Origin: Takakia lepidozioides
Lineage: Eukaryota; Streptophyta; Takakiopsida; Takakiales; Takakiaceae
NCBI GenBank assembly: GCA_030704615.1
Contig: CM060734.1
Location: 57,428,042 to 57,492,041, forward strand
Reading direction: 5' to 3'
Length of the DNA stretch: 64,000 nt
Shown: positions 35,345 through 46,209 of the stretch, piece after piece
How positions within the stretch are numbered: position 1 is the stretch's first letter
Layout: each line of letters begins with the position of its first letter
The notes under the pieces: model-generated
Told to the model about the DNA's origin: nothing
What the model saw: only the letters and a program-made list of their open reading frames with translations
Database searches by the model: none
Translations under genes and position numbers: made by a program

Positions 35345-38159
35345 CTAGTTGTAGGTCATGACCGATTGTTCTAAGCGGGCTGAGTGCTTAGAGATTTCCA
35401 ACTCTTCTATCTTGGAGTTCCCACCTCGGATAGCAAAGGGATGGGTGAGTAAAAGCCGCTCGACATCTACCACGTATGTGTAGCCTCCGGTCTTTAGCCG
35501 AACATTCGCTAAGTGACCCACTGGTCTGATCTTCCGTTGGTCAGCCGGTCTGATAGTTAATGGAGACTCCCCTATCATGTTCAACCATAACTTTGACAAG
35601 GTGGAGAGTGGCATGATGTTGACTGAGCTCCCGTCATCCACTAAACAACGTCGTATCAGACGGTCTGCAATCTCCACTTCTATTTCTACTCGGCCCGAAT
35701 CGACATGGGCGTTACTGTGGTGGGTCTGAGCAAAAGTACCTACTCGTTTCCTCACCAAGGATGCTTTGAGTGCATGTCGGACTGTTGATGCCAGTGCTAT
35801 GAGATGGGCAAATGTAATGTTTGCCTGAATGTGGCGCAAGTCTTCCATTAGATTATACGGCTCCAACTCAGGTGAAGCGCATAGTGGAATGCGTTCTCCT
35901 TTTGGGAAGTTCGCTGGTGCTACTGGTCGATTGGCCGGACTCTTTGTTCTGGATGTCAAAAGTGGCCGAGAAATGGTTGGCCGGACTGCCAGAGATTTGG
36001 TCTCTGCAAATGCTACCTCCTTCTCCTTGGGATGGGTATCCTCTTCCTCCCTGAGTACAGTTTCCGCCACCTTCCGTGCGTTTGACTTCATGACTTTAAA
36101 GTTCAGATCTTCCTGTTCTGATGCCGATGTGGCTGACTCCGACGCCACACACCCAGGGCCCTTCCCTCGCGTATCTTGTTGTTATTGGGTCATACTTGCA
36201 TAGCTACCTTCCTCTAGGTTAGCCTGCGTAGTTTGATTGGCGCGGAGCTCACTGGAAATCCAATTGACTTGGTGTTGCGTCTCCTATTGACGGGACGACT
36301 GACTTGGATGCATACTAGCCTGTTGCTGGGATGGCGCTGAAGTGGACGCCTGCTGCCCTCCCTGCACCCTTACATCCTGAGGAGGAGACCACGTATTAGA
36401 AGAACCCTAGGCTATCTGAGCCACAGGATTTGAATAGGCTGCTCGGGAATTTTGTCCCATAGCTGCCTTGCTCCCAGAATATGATGGGCCTGCCTGATCT
36501 GTTCTAGGCCGATGTGCTATCTGTGTTGGAGTAGCAAAATACATGTTATGATGTTGTGGTAGAGGGTTGGGTGGTTCAGTGGTATACTGATCCGGGAAGG
36601 GTGCTCGCTGCCCTTCCAAGTTCCTCTCTACTTGTTGAATGGTGGCCGGCGTAGGCTAGTCCACTTGTCTATGACATTTGTCCAAGGGGCGACCTCGTTG
36701 GCCACAGTACAAACACACGATGTCACTCCAACAATTTTCAGTTGGGTGAGTGGTTCTTCCGCACTTTTGACATCGTCTACGGGATTGATTTAATTGCCTT
36801 TTTGTTTATCTTGATAAGTTGGGTTCCGGATTACCTGCCTTTTCCGAATGGGATAAAGACAGTGTTGAGACGCATGTCTCGAGTTGTTGCAATTGGAACA
36901 CCATACCTTGGCCGGGTTGGGGCCGGACTCTCCAACTGGGGCCGCATCTCGGTACCCCATTGGTAATCTGCTGACCGATTGAGCTCATGCGGTTGCCCAT
37001 TGTTTCAATTGTCTTGATGAGAGAAATGACTTGTGCCTCTAAATGGCCCACTCGCGAATCGGATTGCCCGCTTGAATCTGCATGTGAGTTGGTAAGAACA
37101 GTGTTCATGTATTGCAGCACCGTTGGCGCTACTACGGGTGTCGAGGCCGCTGCTGGGGCATAGGGTCTCACTCCTCCTACATAAGATGGCGTGTAATGCA
37201 GCGCGGGCTGGATTACTGCTAATGGTGCCGGCTCCTACGCGGGCTCGATTGAAATATACGATGGTAGAGCAAAGTCGGGCATCTTAGCTCGTTGTACTTG
37301 GCGATGCATGTTGTCAAATTCCTTGCCCACTTGTATGGCATCTACCAAAGTTGCAGGTCTTTGCTGCAAAACATGAAAGTGAGTGGCCTCTCGTAATCCA
37401 CTCAAAAACAATCTTTGAGTACCCCATCATCTAGGGGGATCAAAGGGTTTTGGAGTCGCATTAGCTCCCTGAATCGCATTTCGAAGTCTGCTACCTCCTC
37501 TGTGGGGCCTTGGCGAATCCTTGCCAATGCCATCAAGACACTGGTGAACTGGTGGACTGCCTGAAAATGATCTAGAAATGCATCCCAAATCTGCCGCCAA
37601 GTAATAAATATACCTGGAGCCTGTTGCCAATACCAAGTAGATGCTCTTCCCCTCATGGTTGTGGGAAACCATATCAGCCAATAGGCATCATTTAGTGCTT
37701 GGTTAGAGTAGCAACATTGAATGAAACTTTTCACATGATATTCTGGATTTTCATGTGCTTCCCCAGAGAACCAAGGCAGATGCCTGGGCAATGTGAGCGG
37801 GGGCAGGCCTGTTGGAACCACAATGGGTACCTCAAAGGTCCTGGAATATGTGCCATGATTGACACTAATGACGGCGAGGGACTCCTTGACCTGGCCGGTG
37901 GGGTATAAGGGGGACTAGAGATAGGGGAAACCACTCGTGAACACTCGATGTCCGAAGAACTTTCAATGTTCTCTCCTTCCCACTCTCTCTTTCCCAAACT
38001 TCTAGTTTCTAAGTCTGACTCTGGACTCAATGCTGGGTTTTTCACTAGCAACTGATCATGGACGACTTCTCTAGCCAGTCTTCTCTGTAACCTGGTATCA
38101 AACGATATGCTATCCAGGCTTGGGAGTGTGTCTCTTGATCCTGAGAGACATACACTCAC
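35345..38159 (-). mobile_element. Degenerate Ty3/gypsy gag-protease region
   Basis: Read on the minus strand from 38159: an N-terminal acidic region, then a Retrotrans_gag-type core (37821-37402: HLPWFSGEAHENPEYHVKSF, FRELMRLQNPLIPLDDG), then two zinc knuckles at about 36784-36664. The first is CX2CX4HX4C (CQKCGRTTHPTENC). The second (CLYCGQRGRPLDKC) lacks the His. Last comes a retropepsin-type segment (35720-35345) with VDDGSSVNIMPLSTL in place of the usual D-T/S-G. Stops and frameshifts separate the pieces. No RT, RNase H or integrase follows, since the end at 35345 abuts other repeats. The element is dead and unrelated in sequence to the chromovirus at 53-60 kb. Confidence 0.7.
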
Positions 38160-38215
38160 TGTTGGACCGACGAGGATTCTCCTGCCTCAGTCTGTACTGA
38201 AGGACCTATATTTCC

Positions 38216-40148
38216 TTGAACTACCATGTCAAGAATAAACAAGGTCAAATCTGCATACCTTCCATGAAACCGCGGCGATGGAGGCACGTCAATGTGCAAT
38301 CGAGGGATAACCAACCGGCCAAGGTCCTTCACAATGGGAGCACTCGGATCGGAGTATCAGATGCTGGCTTGCAAAGAACTGGCAAGACTCACAATGAGTA
38401 AAGAAATCAACTTGCCACCCTAGTGGGCTAGGAGGGAAGAACTCGGGTGTAGTGCTCCCAAGTAAATACCTGGGTAGGGACAACCCGGAAACACAAATCT
38501 GTCTGGGCACCAATAATTTTTTTGAGTGGTGCCGTCTGGAAGAATTCAGGTATTCCAAACTCTCTCGTCAATCCAACATTTCTTATGCATTTTTTTCTCC
38601 CCCAGATACCGGATATATTCTTCGATCCTCTCCCGGGTAGATAAGGGTTTGTGGAAAAACCGATGTCGAATGCGCTTCACTTTTTTGTCAAAGAACATGT
38701 CAGCTTTTTAATTGTGCTTAACAATTCCACACTTATTGCACACTGCGTTATCAAGGAATGATGAGATGAACATAATGTAGCCTGGCTGGTTTAATACAAC
38801 ATGGCATAACCGCCTCTCGCTACTGCATCCCACCCAAATGGAGACTCTGGACCTCTCACGCTAGAAGTTCCTGAAATCTCCACACTAATCACTCAGATCC
38901 GGACGACTACTGGAGGCGGGCTCATCTCGTCCTCCTCTGAGGAAGTGTACTCAGTAGGTCCACTCGGGGCACTCTCTACTGAAGAAGCCGCATGTACCAC
39001 GCGATGTGGTAACCGAGGCAGTTATGCTCGATGAGTCCTCATGCCAAAAGGAAAGGTTGCTGCTGGGCTGGCTGTCCAACAGAATCAACCTACGAACTGT
39101 AGCAGGTGGTGCAAAGAAAGACCTCTCTGCTGGCCGTCTCTAACTGTGTGCGCAATGACAACCGGACGAGTAATCAACTCATGGATAAGGGATGCTGGTG
39201 TGGTCCCCCGGTGATAATATCGGGGCGGCAGATCAGATGAGAAACTGATGGGTGGCAGATTTCATTCATCCTAGCCTGGTGATTGTTTAAGTTGCTAATG
39301 CATTATTGATTGGTTTGGTATAGGAATTTAAGGGGTGCTCCCAAGTGGAGAGCGGTTTCCCAATGCTCACGACATAAAGATCGTTCCGGAAACCCCTGGT
39401 ACCTTGAGGGTAATTTAGTTAGCTCCACATGATTCTCTATTTCTCACGCTGAATTTCTTTCATTTGTAGGAAGGTTTTATGATTTGTTCTTTATTATTCA
39501 GAAGGGTAATTCGCCTTTAATAAGGGGTTTTATCCGGACCCCCTTAACTTTAAAACGGAAGCTTTCAGGGATGCATCGCCCCCATCCGCCGAGGATATTT
39601 GAAATCAAGCTGGGGGCCTTGGATCAAGGAACGGCCATTGTTTTATTAGATCTTGGGGATTACCTAGACGTTTGAATTGTTATCATTCATCCGATGGACT
39701 GACCATTGAGGTTGAAACTTGGATCGCTCTAAGCAGGGGAGACTGACTTGGAAAGCGGATCCGGTCCCTTCCTAGGAGGTAGGAAATTAATCCACCTCGA
39801 GATTTAGGGGGGGACATTGGGCGGGAGATACATGATCCCCGTCTCCCTGTGAATAAATTTGAGGTTCGTCCCAACTATAAGCGTGTTGGGAGTCAAGGCA
39901 TGTAAGAAGTAGTAATAAACAAACACTTGGAAGGCAATTACTATTAAAGACGTAGAAAACCCATAAACAAAACGTAGGACTAAGAAACGCAAATCGCCCT
40001 GTGAAGTGAAGTTGTTAAGCTTTGTTGGAAGTTAGACTGTTTAGATCCGTAGCTACCACGGACCCTTGCACTTACTGCAGCCGGGTAGGCGGTTCATTGA
40101 GCCCAACCTACACCACAACTTGTCACGACCCACTAGGCTAGTATGCCG
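38216..40148. other. Repeat-rich spacer, nothing recognised
   Basis: Open frames such as 39484-39675 (+) and 40066-40371 (+) have no recognisable domain. This may be the LTR or leader of the minus-strand gag element at 35-38 kb, but I found no tRNA primer-binding site or paired LTR. Confidence 0.35.
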
Positions 40149-42263
40149 TCACCCGGCCGCGCGCGACCAGGGATCGTCAATACGTCTTATGATATTGACA
40201 TCCATAGACTTTACATGTGCGAATGCTTTTGAATTTATAGCATGGAATTCATCCCTAGTCAAAGGATCAAACAAAGCTTGCAATCGCTTAGACTTGAAAC
40301 AACCACATGTATTCAAAGGGTCAAAAAACTCAACAAAAGTGAACTCCCTGAATACATCACTTGGTTTATAGATTGATCTACCAAAATGGTTGTGATATTT
40401 CCAACCAAAGAGAATATCATTGACCAGTAGAGCCAATTCATGTTGCTCAAAAAAACCAAAAGTGGCTGAAATTACCTCTTTAACACAAATCCATTCCATT
40501 GCACGATTAAGATATAACACATGAATATATCCAATCTTTCTTTTTTTTACTGGAGGTAAAAGGTAGAGACGTCTTTGTACATCAGATGTAAGTCTCCTGT
40601 CACACATCTCTGGAAACAGGAAGACATTCCGAAAAAGACTATTAGTTGATTGGAAACAAGTTGACATCGTATCTCCAGAGCAAAACTTCAAAGAATCACC
40701 ACCGTAAGACACGTGCTTTGAGTGGAGACCTACTAACAGACCCCTGACTACTAGAAGGTGTACGATCAGAACCAATGTCAATTGTAGTCTCAGAGGAAGA
40801 TGGAAACCATCCATCTTGCACCCTAGGAATAGCATGTGCTACAATAGAATTACGACCAGCGCCAACATGACCACGGCCACGTGAGTAAGTGTGGCTAGAA
40901 TGACCTCCTCCTGCTCTGGCCCTCCCACCAAACTGACCTCCTCTCGGGATGAGCGGAGGAGTGTTGCTGAAGGAGGTGTGTTGTTTCTTATAGTAAGGAA
41001 CTGAGCTAGGAATTGGCGAATTGAGGGAGAAACTCAGTGGTTTGATCAGCCTCTCAATCGTTCGTACCCCCAACTTGATGCTTGGCCAAGAGCTTGCTAC
41101 ATGGCGCAAACACAAACTCGGTCGCAGTCTCTTTCATCAAATCTCTAGTATACATAAAGGTGAAGTGTGCCAAGACCGCTGTCTTTGCAGAACCAGCCAA
41201 CCAAATTTAAAAAGCAACAAATTTGGTTTTGAGAGACGGAAATTCAGAATGATAGAACTCCACCAGATTGTTGACCATGTACCAAACAGCTTGGTCAAAC
41301 CACAGTAGACTACCCATGCACCCACCTTTTGAGTTCGCCAAACTGCAAGGGCATCTAAAAAAAGGCCTATGCCAATTCCACCATGCTGTTCGGTGGTTAT
41401 CATCACGACGAGCACCAATATTCATGTTGCCCTTAGTGCAAACATGAATGCCTGTGCTCATCGCACATCTCTTGGGATCGTAAGCCAAAATTGGAAAGGC
41501 ATTGGGGATTTCCACAATAGCCTTTAGAAACTGAAATCCATCAGCTCTTTTGGCCTTACAATCATCCACTTCAGCCTGTGAGATGTTGGCCCATGTCATC
41601 CACATGTGGAGATCAATTGGCGCCAAGAGCTGCAGGTTAAAGAGTGTCCACATACGGTGACATTTCTCAGTAACCATCAATTCTACCGCCCTTGGAGGAG
41701 TGAGGGGAGCCACTGGTTCCTTTCTCCCACTACTAATCAGATTGTTCCTTGACAGCTCAATTTGTGAGCTCTGAATCCCTTCCACATACTCTTCCAATGT
41801 GGCTCGATCCACATCTGGGATCGCCATCTTGGCCAAGAAAGGGCGCACTCGTAGTTTATCATTGAAGTCAGAAGCAGAGTTAGCACTGATGTTGGCTGTG
41901 ACAGGACTATCCGTATTGTTGGAATTAGCACGTTTGATGGCACAGTCAATGTCATTCATCAGCTTTTCAGTTTCACATTGGTCATCAAAGTCTTGTTGGA
42001 GCAACTCCCCTAGCTTAGAGTGTACATCACATAGAGTTTTCAGAGCATGGGGCCGGTCCGAGAGTCTCAAGGAGTAAGGGTTCATGCACACCTTCCTCAT
42101 TGATGTCATTCAGCAATGCCTTGTCCTTCTCTTGAACAAAGGCATGGAATGGAGGAAAGTCGATTGCAGCCAAACTGGCCTGCACACCAGGGATAGGAGG
42201 TGGGAGAGGAGCCCCATAGCCAAGCGCCAACAAATCATTGTGCCAAGCAGGGCTATTTTGCAT
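40149..42263 (-). pseudogene. Frameshifted ORF1/gag-like protein of an unidentified retroelement
   Basis: Four minus-strand frames (42263-42027, 42109-41207, 41115-40696, 40835-40149) follow each other with small overlaps and look like one protein broken by about three frameshifts. Visible features: an N-terminal AWHNDLLALGYGAPLPPP, a helical middle, HMWMTWANISQAEVDDCKAK, an RG-rich linker (GGRARAGGGHSSHTYSRGRG), and a C-terminal stretch with WKYHNHFGRSIYKPSDVF and a CGCFKSKRL cluster. It does not match any family I can name. The basic RG linker and repeat setting suggest a nucleic-acid-binding structural protein of a retroelement. Host origin is not excluded. Confidence 0.45.
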
Positions 42264-42926
42264 CTACACATACGTAAATATACCATGTTAGAAGGAAAAA
42301 GGAAAAAGACATAATGGAGTAAGAAACTGTTTGATGGTGTATTCAACAACCAAGAAGAATATTGAATAGAGGAGAGAAAGTGTTACATAGCTAGACAAAG
42401 AAACACTAAGCACATTATGCTATGTTTGCCTTCATTTAACGACATCAGACAGCCTAATTTAGGCACCATCAAACTGTCTCTACCCAGATCTGCCTCCATA
42501 CCTCCCTTTACATTATACCCTTGCTGGAAAACCAGGTTTAAGGTCTACTAAGTGACAATCACATGCACACTAGGTAGGGCCTTCTCATAAACAGATCTAC
42601 CTCCTCACTTTCATATCACTCTTTTCCATGTAGGTACCAGCTCATAGATCCATCAAACCAATAGAGCAAAAACAGCAATATATGTGTACAATCAACACAT
42701 ACAAACATAATTGAGGTTTGAGAGAGCTCAAAGCCTCACTCCCTTAGTCTCTTGCCCTTAGTAGCATTTCCTGCAACAAAAGAAGGTGAAGTGGCCTCAC
42801 CTGGATCCATCACAACCAACCAGCCAACCAACAGGTTAGTGATCCCTGTGGAACCCCAGGCTTAAACCCCTTCACATTCGTTATCAATGTCATCCCTGCA
42901 ACAGGTCATACTAGCAAAGATTGTAC

Positions 42927-43631
42927 TCATAAGACGTTGTTTGCCGTAGCCTTGTGGCCATTGACCCCGCGCCCACTTTGAGCGGGAACAAAAGGAACAG
43001 AACCTACCTCTGTCAGGGGCTGACGTTGGTAGTAAGACTTACCTTCATATAAAGAATTAATCCGGGTTTTCCAGATATCCTCTAGAAATCCCTTCACACA
43101 AGCATCAATCTGCTGTGTGTGATTTGCCCAAAAACCAAGCCTCAGGAGGGCCGGGGCTTTTGGCTCAACCTCCAGACTTTCAAAGTTGGTAAACAGGGGT
43201 ACAGGCACAATTCCCTTGATAGAATTGAAGAGAGCGTCTCTTTGGTGAGAGAACCCCGGACAGTGTATCAGAAAATGAATATTGTCTTCAGATTGCCCAC
43301 ACAACGGACAATTGCACTCTCCCTTTCCTCTCTGCTTCTGTTTGTTGTTCAAAGGTAGGCTTCCTGCCCTGAGTTTGAATTTCAGTCTAGTGCCGAGAGT
43401 GGGTAGACCCTTGAGGTCATCCAAGATGTCCACCCCCATGTCACTGACTGGAAACAAGTTCAGGGAAGTTCTCTGCCTAACTTCATTTTCATCAGACAAT
43501 CTAATGGCAACAGACATGGCTTCGGACACTACAGCCTCTAAGTCAGATTTATCCAGCAGGGTCAAGACTTGCGGATCCAAGTCCAGGTCCTTGAGAATCT
43601 GTTCTACTCTCTTCTGCCAGGAGTCCAGCAA
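42927..43631 (-). mobile_element. 3' end of a LINE reverse-transcriptase ORF
   Basis: A 234-residue frame ends in a stop just inside the element's 3' end. Near residues 110-125 it has a zinc-binding CPLCGQSEDNIHFLIHC module, the CCHC-type motif found after the RT domain in plant and algal LINEs, preceded by a helical region. The same 3' end occurs at 13174-13541, which proves it is a repeat. The RT catalytic part (FADD region) is absent, so this copy is 5'-truncated near 43640. I did not find a clear target duplication. Confidence 0.75.
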
Positions 43632-43639
43632 GGTTTCAA

Positions 43640-44407
43640 TGCTGACCTCTCCTCCACAATCCTATGCACACAACCAATTTGAAAAGGAGCTTTAGCTATA
43701 TTGACACAATTAAATGTGCTTTAAGAGTCATGCCTGAAGGGGCGGGGCAAGTTTCTCATCTCCACATATGAGTCCTTGTTGTTGTCCAACTTGTAGCAAA
43801 GACAGGACAAATAACCAGATAAGAATACTGAGGACCGCCATCTGTGTCTAGGGTTTGCAGGGTCCAAAATCACTGATGTCCTCTGGGCTTCTTTGGAGGG
43901 GGAGGACCCATGCTCCCACTCTCTGGCTTGCGTTTGATTCCAAGAAAATGTGCTACCTGCAAACATGAATACATATGACCCTCCACTTGGAAAGTTGTTG
44001 TGAAAGCAAAACTTTTACAGTTGACTGCAGACAAATTAGTGAACTTCAACTGGACTCTTCAAATCAACATAACACACTGTATGAAAATACATTTATAGTA
44101 ACATAACTTTGAAGCAGAAAATCTTGAGTAAGAGTAACATGCCAAGAAGGGTAAGATGCAGACAAACAGCACCACCTTCCAGAAGAGTCATAACTAGATA
44201 CAAAAACGTCTATGCAGAGCCCAAAGCAGGCGACTTGTCAGGTATACATCCAATTCACACAGTACCTACTTAAAACTTTTTAGTACCACAACCAGGATAA
44301 CAACTAAGGCCATGGTCAAGTGGGCTGTCTTCTAGACTTGACAGACTAGTGATTGAGGCTACCCCAGCCAACAACAGGGAACTATGTTGTGGCAGGTACA
44401 GTCTTAC
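43640..44407. other. Spacer with no gene seen
   Basis: The minus-strand frame at 43966-43721 has no recognised domain. The rest has stops in all frames. It may include the lost terminal exon of the DOT2 copy next to it. Confidence 0.35.
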
Positions 44408-45640
44408 CTTCTTATCCCCCAACATGGGTGTCAAGCTGCCCACATTCTTGTTGTCCCCCAACATGGGAGTTAGGCTACCCACTGGTTCATTTTCAATAGT
44501 TGCAAATCCACTCCGTGGGTGACCAGTTTGCCTGCAAGTCACAGAGCACAAATGACTTCTTTTTTGGAACTTTCATAACTGTCATGTTGTTTATGGGCGA
44601 GTGGTCTGTCTATCTCTTACTTGTTGAGTGTAGTAGAGGGCAAGGGCTTGCAAGAGGAGCCCTGTCCACCCCACAAGGAAATTTCCCCCTGATGATGTTG
44701 ACAAGATCAGAGAGCTTTAAATTCCCACTGCTTACCAAAATGAGACCACATTTTGTATGGGGATTGCCAGTGTATTCTCTCTATAAGGGAACAACAAGAC
44801 TTTCTGAAAAGGGAAGCAATGTCCACTGCAGGGGAAAAATGAAGAGCATCATTGACCTTGTTAAATAGACTGCACTTCTAATTTAATTGAGAGCATGTGG
44901 CATACCCACATAAAAATTTGAAGAGCTTACCCAGGTTTAATGTGGCCGATGACAACAATATAAGGAGCATGCATCTTAGCTTGGGCATCATGCATTTTTT
45001 AAGGGGAGTGTCCCCAATTTCCATTCTTCCTGGAATTGCTTGTCTCTTTTCTTGCTTCATCTTACTGGGGCCCTTCCCATGGAACTTGTGTGAGAGCTTC
45101 CGGAATGCCTCTTTAGGTGTCATCTGCAAAAAAAACACGGGTGTCAACCTTTTCGGCTCACTTCATCCCAACAGCACAGACACCTCATATTCAAATGAGA
45201 AGGAATCTCATGAGAGTTTTCGAGGCTTTCTAACATAAATGCCAGTTCAAAAGGATCCCTAAAAGGCATTTCAATATTGACATCATCCAAATCTAATCAA
45301 CAAAGTGACTAGTAGAGATATCAGAAGTTGTACCGTCCGGCCAAACTCATCAACACGGTCCAAAAGAATATCTCGTTGACCAACAAGATTGGTTGATTCA
45401 TCCACAATCCCGATCAGCTTGTTTTTCTTCTTGTCCATGTTTATGTCACCCCAGTTAACTATTTCCTTCAGTGTACCTCTTTCCTTTAGTAACTATATAG
45501 CACCTGCCAACCCTTTCCCAACCGCAACCTCCTGGGTTGGTTCCTCCAGGTCTTCAATATCTTTCTCTACCTCCCCTTGAGCTTCGGTCAGAGTTTTAGC
45601 AGTCCAACAAGCAAGAGTCGTTTGTGGAACTTTGACTGGT
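44408..45640 (-). pseudogene. 3' part of DOT2/SART-1 (U4/U6.U5 tri-snRNP protein)
   Basis: SART-1/Snu66 is a spliceosomal tri-snRNP protein. The minus strand has three of its exons: 45334 to about 45640 (LLKERGTLKEIVNWGDINMD and RDILLDRVDEFGRT), 44931-45123 (MTPKEAFRKLSHKFHGKGPS, later KMHAPYIVVIGHIKPG), and 44408-44531 (HPRSGFATIENEPVGSLTPM, LGD). Defects: an in-frame TAG at 45493-45495 just before LLKERG; the middle exon is 193 nt, one base out of phase, with the frame changing after KMKQEKR; and the VGSLTPMLGD block is tandemly duplicated in the last exon. The family's final segment is not seen, and neither is the large N-terminal part. Upstream lies the end of the big transposon, so the gene may have been cut by it. 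Confidence 0.85.
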
Positions 45641-45745
45641 AGTTGTGTACTTCAGTCTGACCTAGTGAAATCAAATAACATCATTATGTCCACGCAAGCA
45701 CCTCTTTCTTAGTTATCCTCCAGCGCATACACCTGTTTTGTGTGC

Positions 45746-45755
45746 ATGACTATAA
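45746..45755 (+). repeat. Left target site duplication of the MULE
   Basis: ATGACTATAA is repeated exactly at 63886-63895. Its 10-bp length fits Mutator-type insertions (8-11 bp). Confidence 0.8.
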
Positions 45756-45786
45756 GGGGGATGCTTGCGCGTGAGCCTGTGAGCCT
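45756..45786 (+). repeat. Left terminal inverted repeat of the MULE
   Basis: It starts GGGGGATGCTTG and contains CGCGTGAGCCTGTGAGCCT. Shortly inside, GCTCACGCCACGT (45793-45805) recurs in direct orientation near the right end (63808-63820), so the subterminal regions share further GTGAGC/GCTCAC motifs. Confidence 0.7.
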
Positions 45787-45839
45787 GGCTTCGCTCACGC
45801 CACGTAAGCAAGCATCCACGTGTTCAGGCCCTAATACCG

Positions 45840-46209
45840 TGCTCCCCCCCCCCTATTACCGCGGATCGGCTGTCGCCTATGTCCTTATTTTTTATCCCTC
45901 TTCATTGCCCCCACATGAATATTCCTTCTGGCCGAGAACAATGGCAGGTTTGCGGATGGTTTATGATTGAGGTCATGACTTTGGAATGAGGAGATCGCCC
46001 ACTAGAAAACTGAATATTAAAAGCAAACCTTTTGTTTTGCAAAGCAGTACATTCATTCCAACCCACAAACATTTTTCAATTCCGGAATCCGAAGACCTAC
46101 CCCAAGCAATCCCTAAATGTACTTACAGGAACGCGCAAAGAACTTGAAAAACAGTTTGGGGATGGAAGCAAAACCAAAACACAATTTATTGAGCCTCGGT
46201 ACTTGAACC
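45840..46209. other. Subterminal non-coding segment of the MULE
   Basis: A C-run (about 45844-45853) and low-complexity text lie between the left terminus and the last exon of the methyltransferase-like gene, probably including that gene's 3' UTR. No other gene is seen. Confidence 0.4.

Noticed and set aside
39484-39675. A gene or organellar DNA insert
   Set aside because: The frame is short and I could not match it to any organellar gene or intron. No support.
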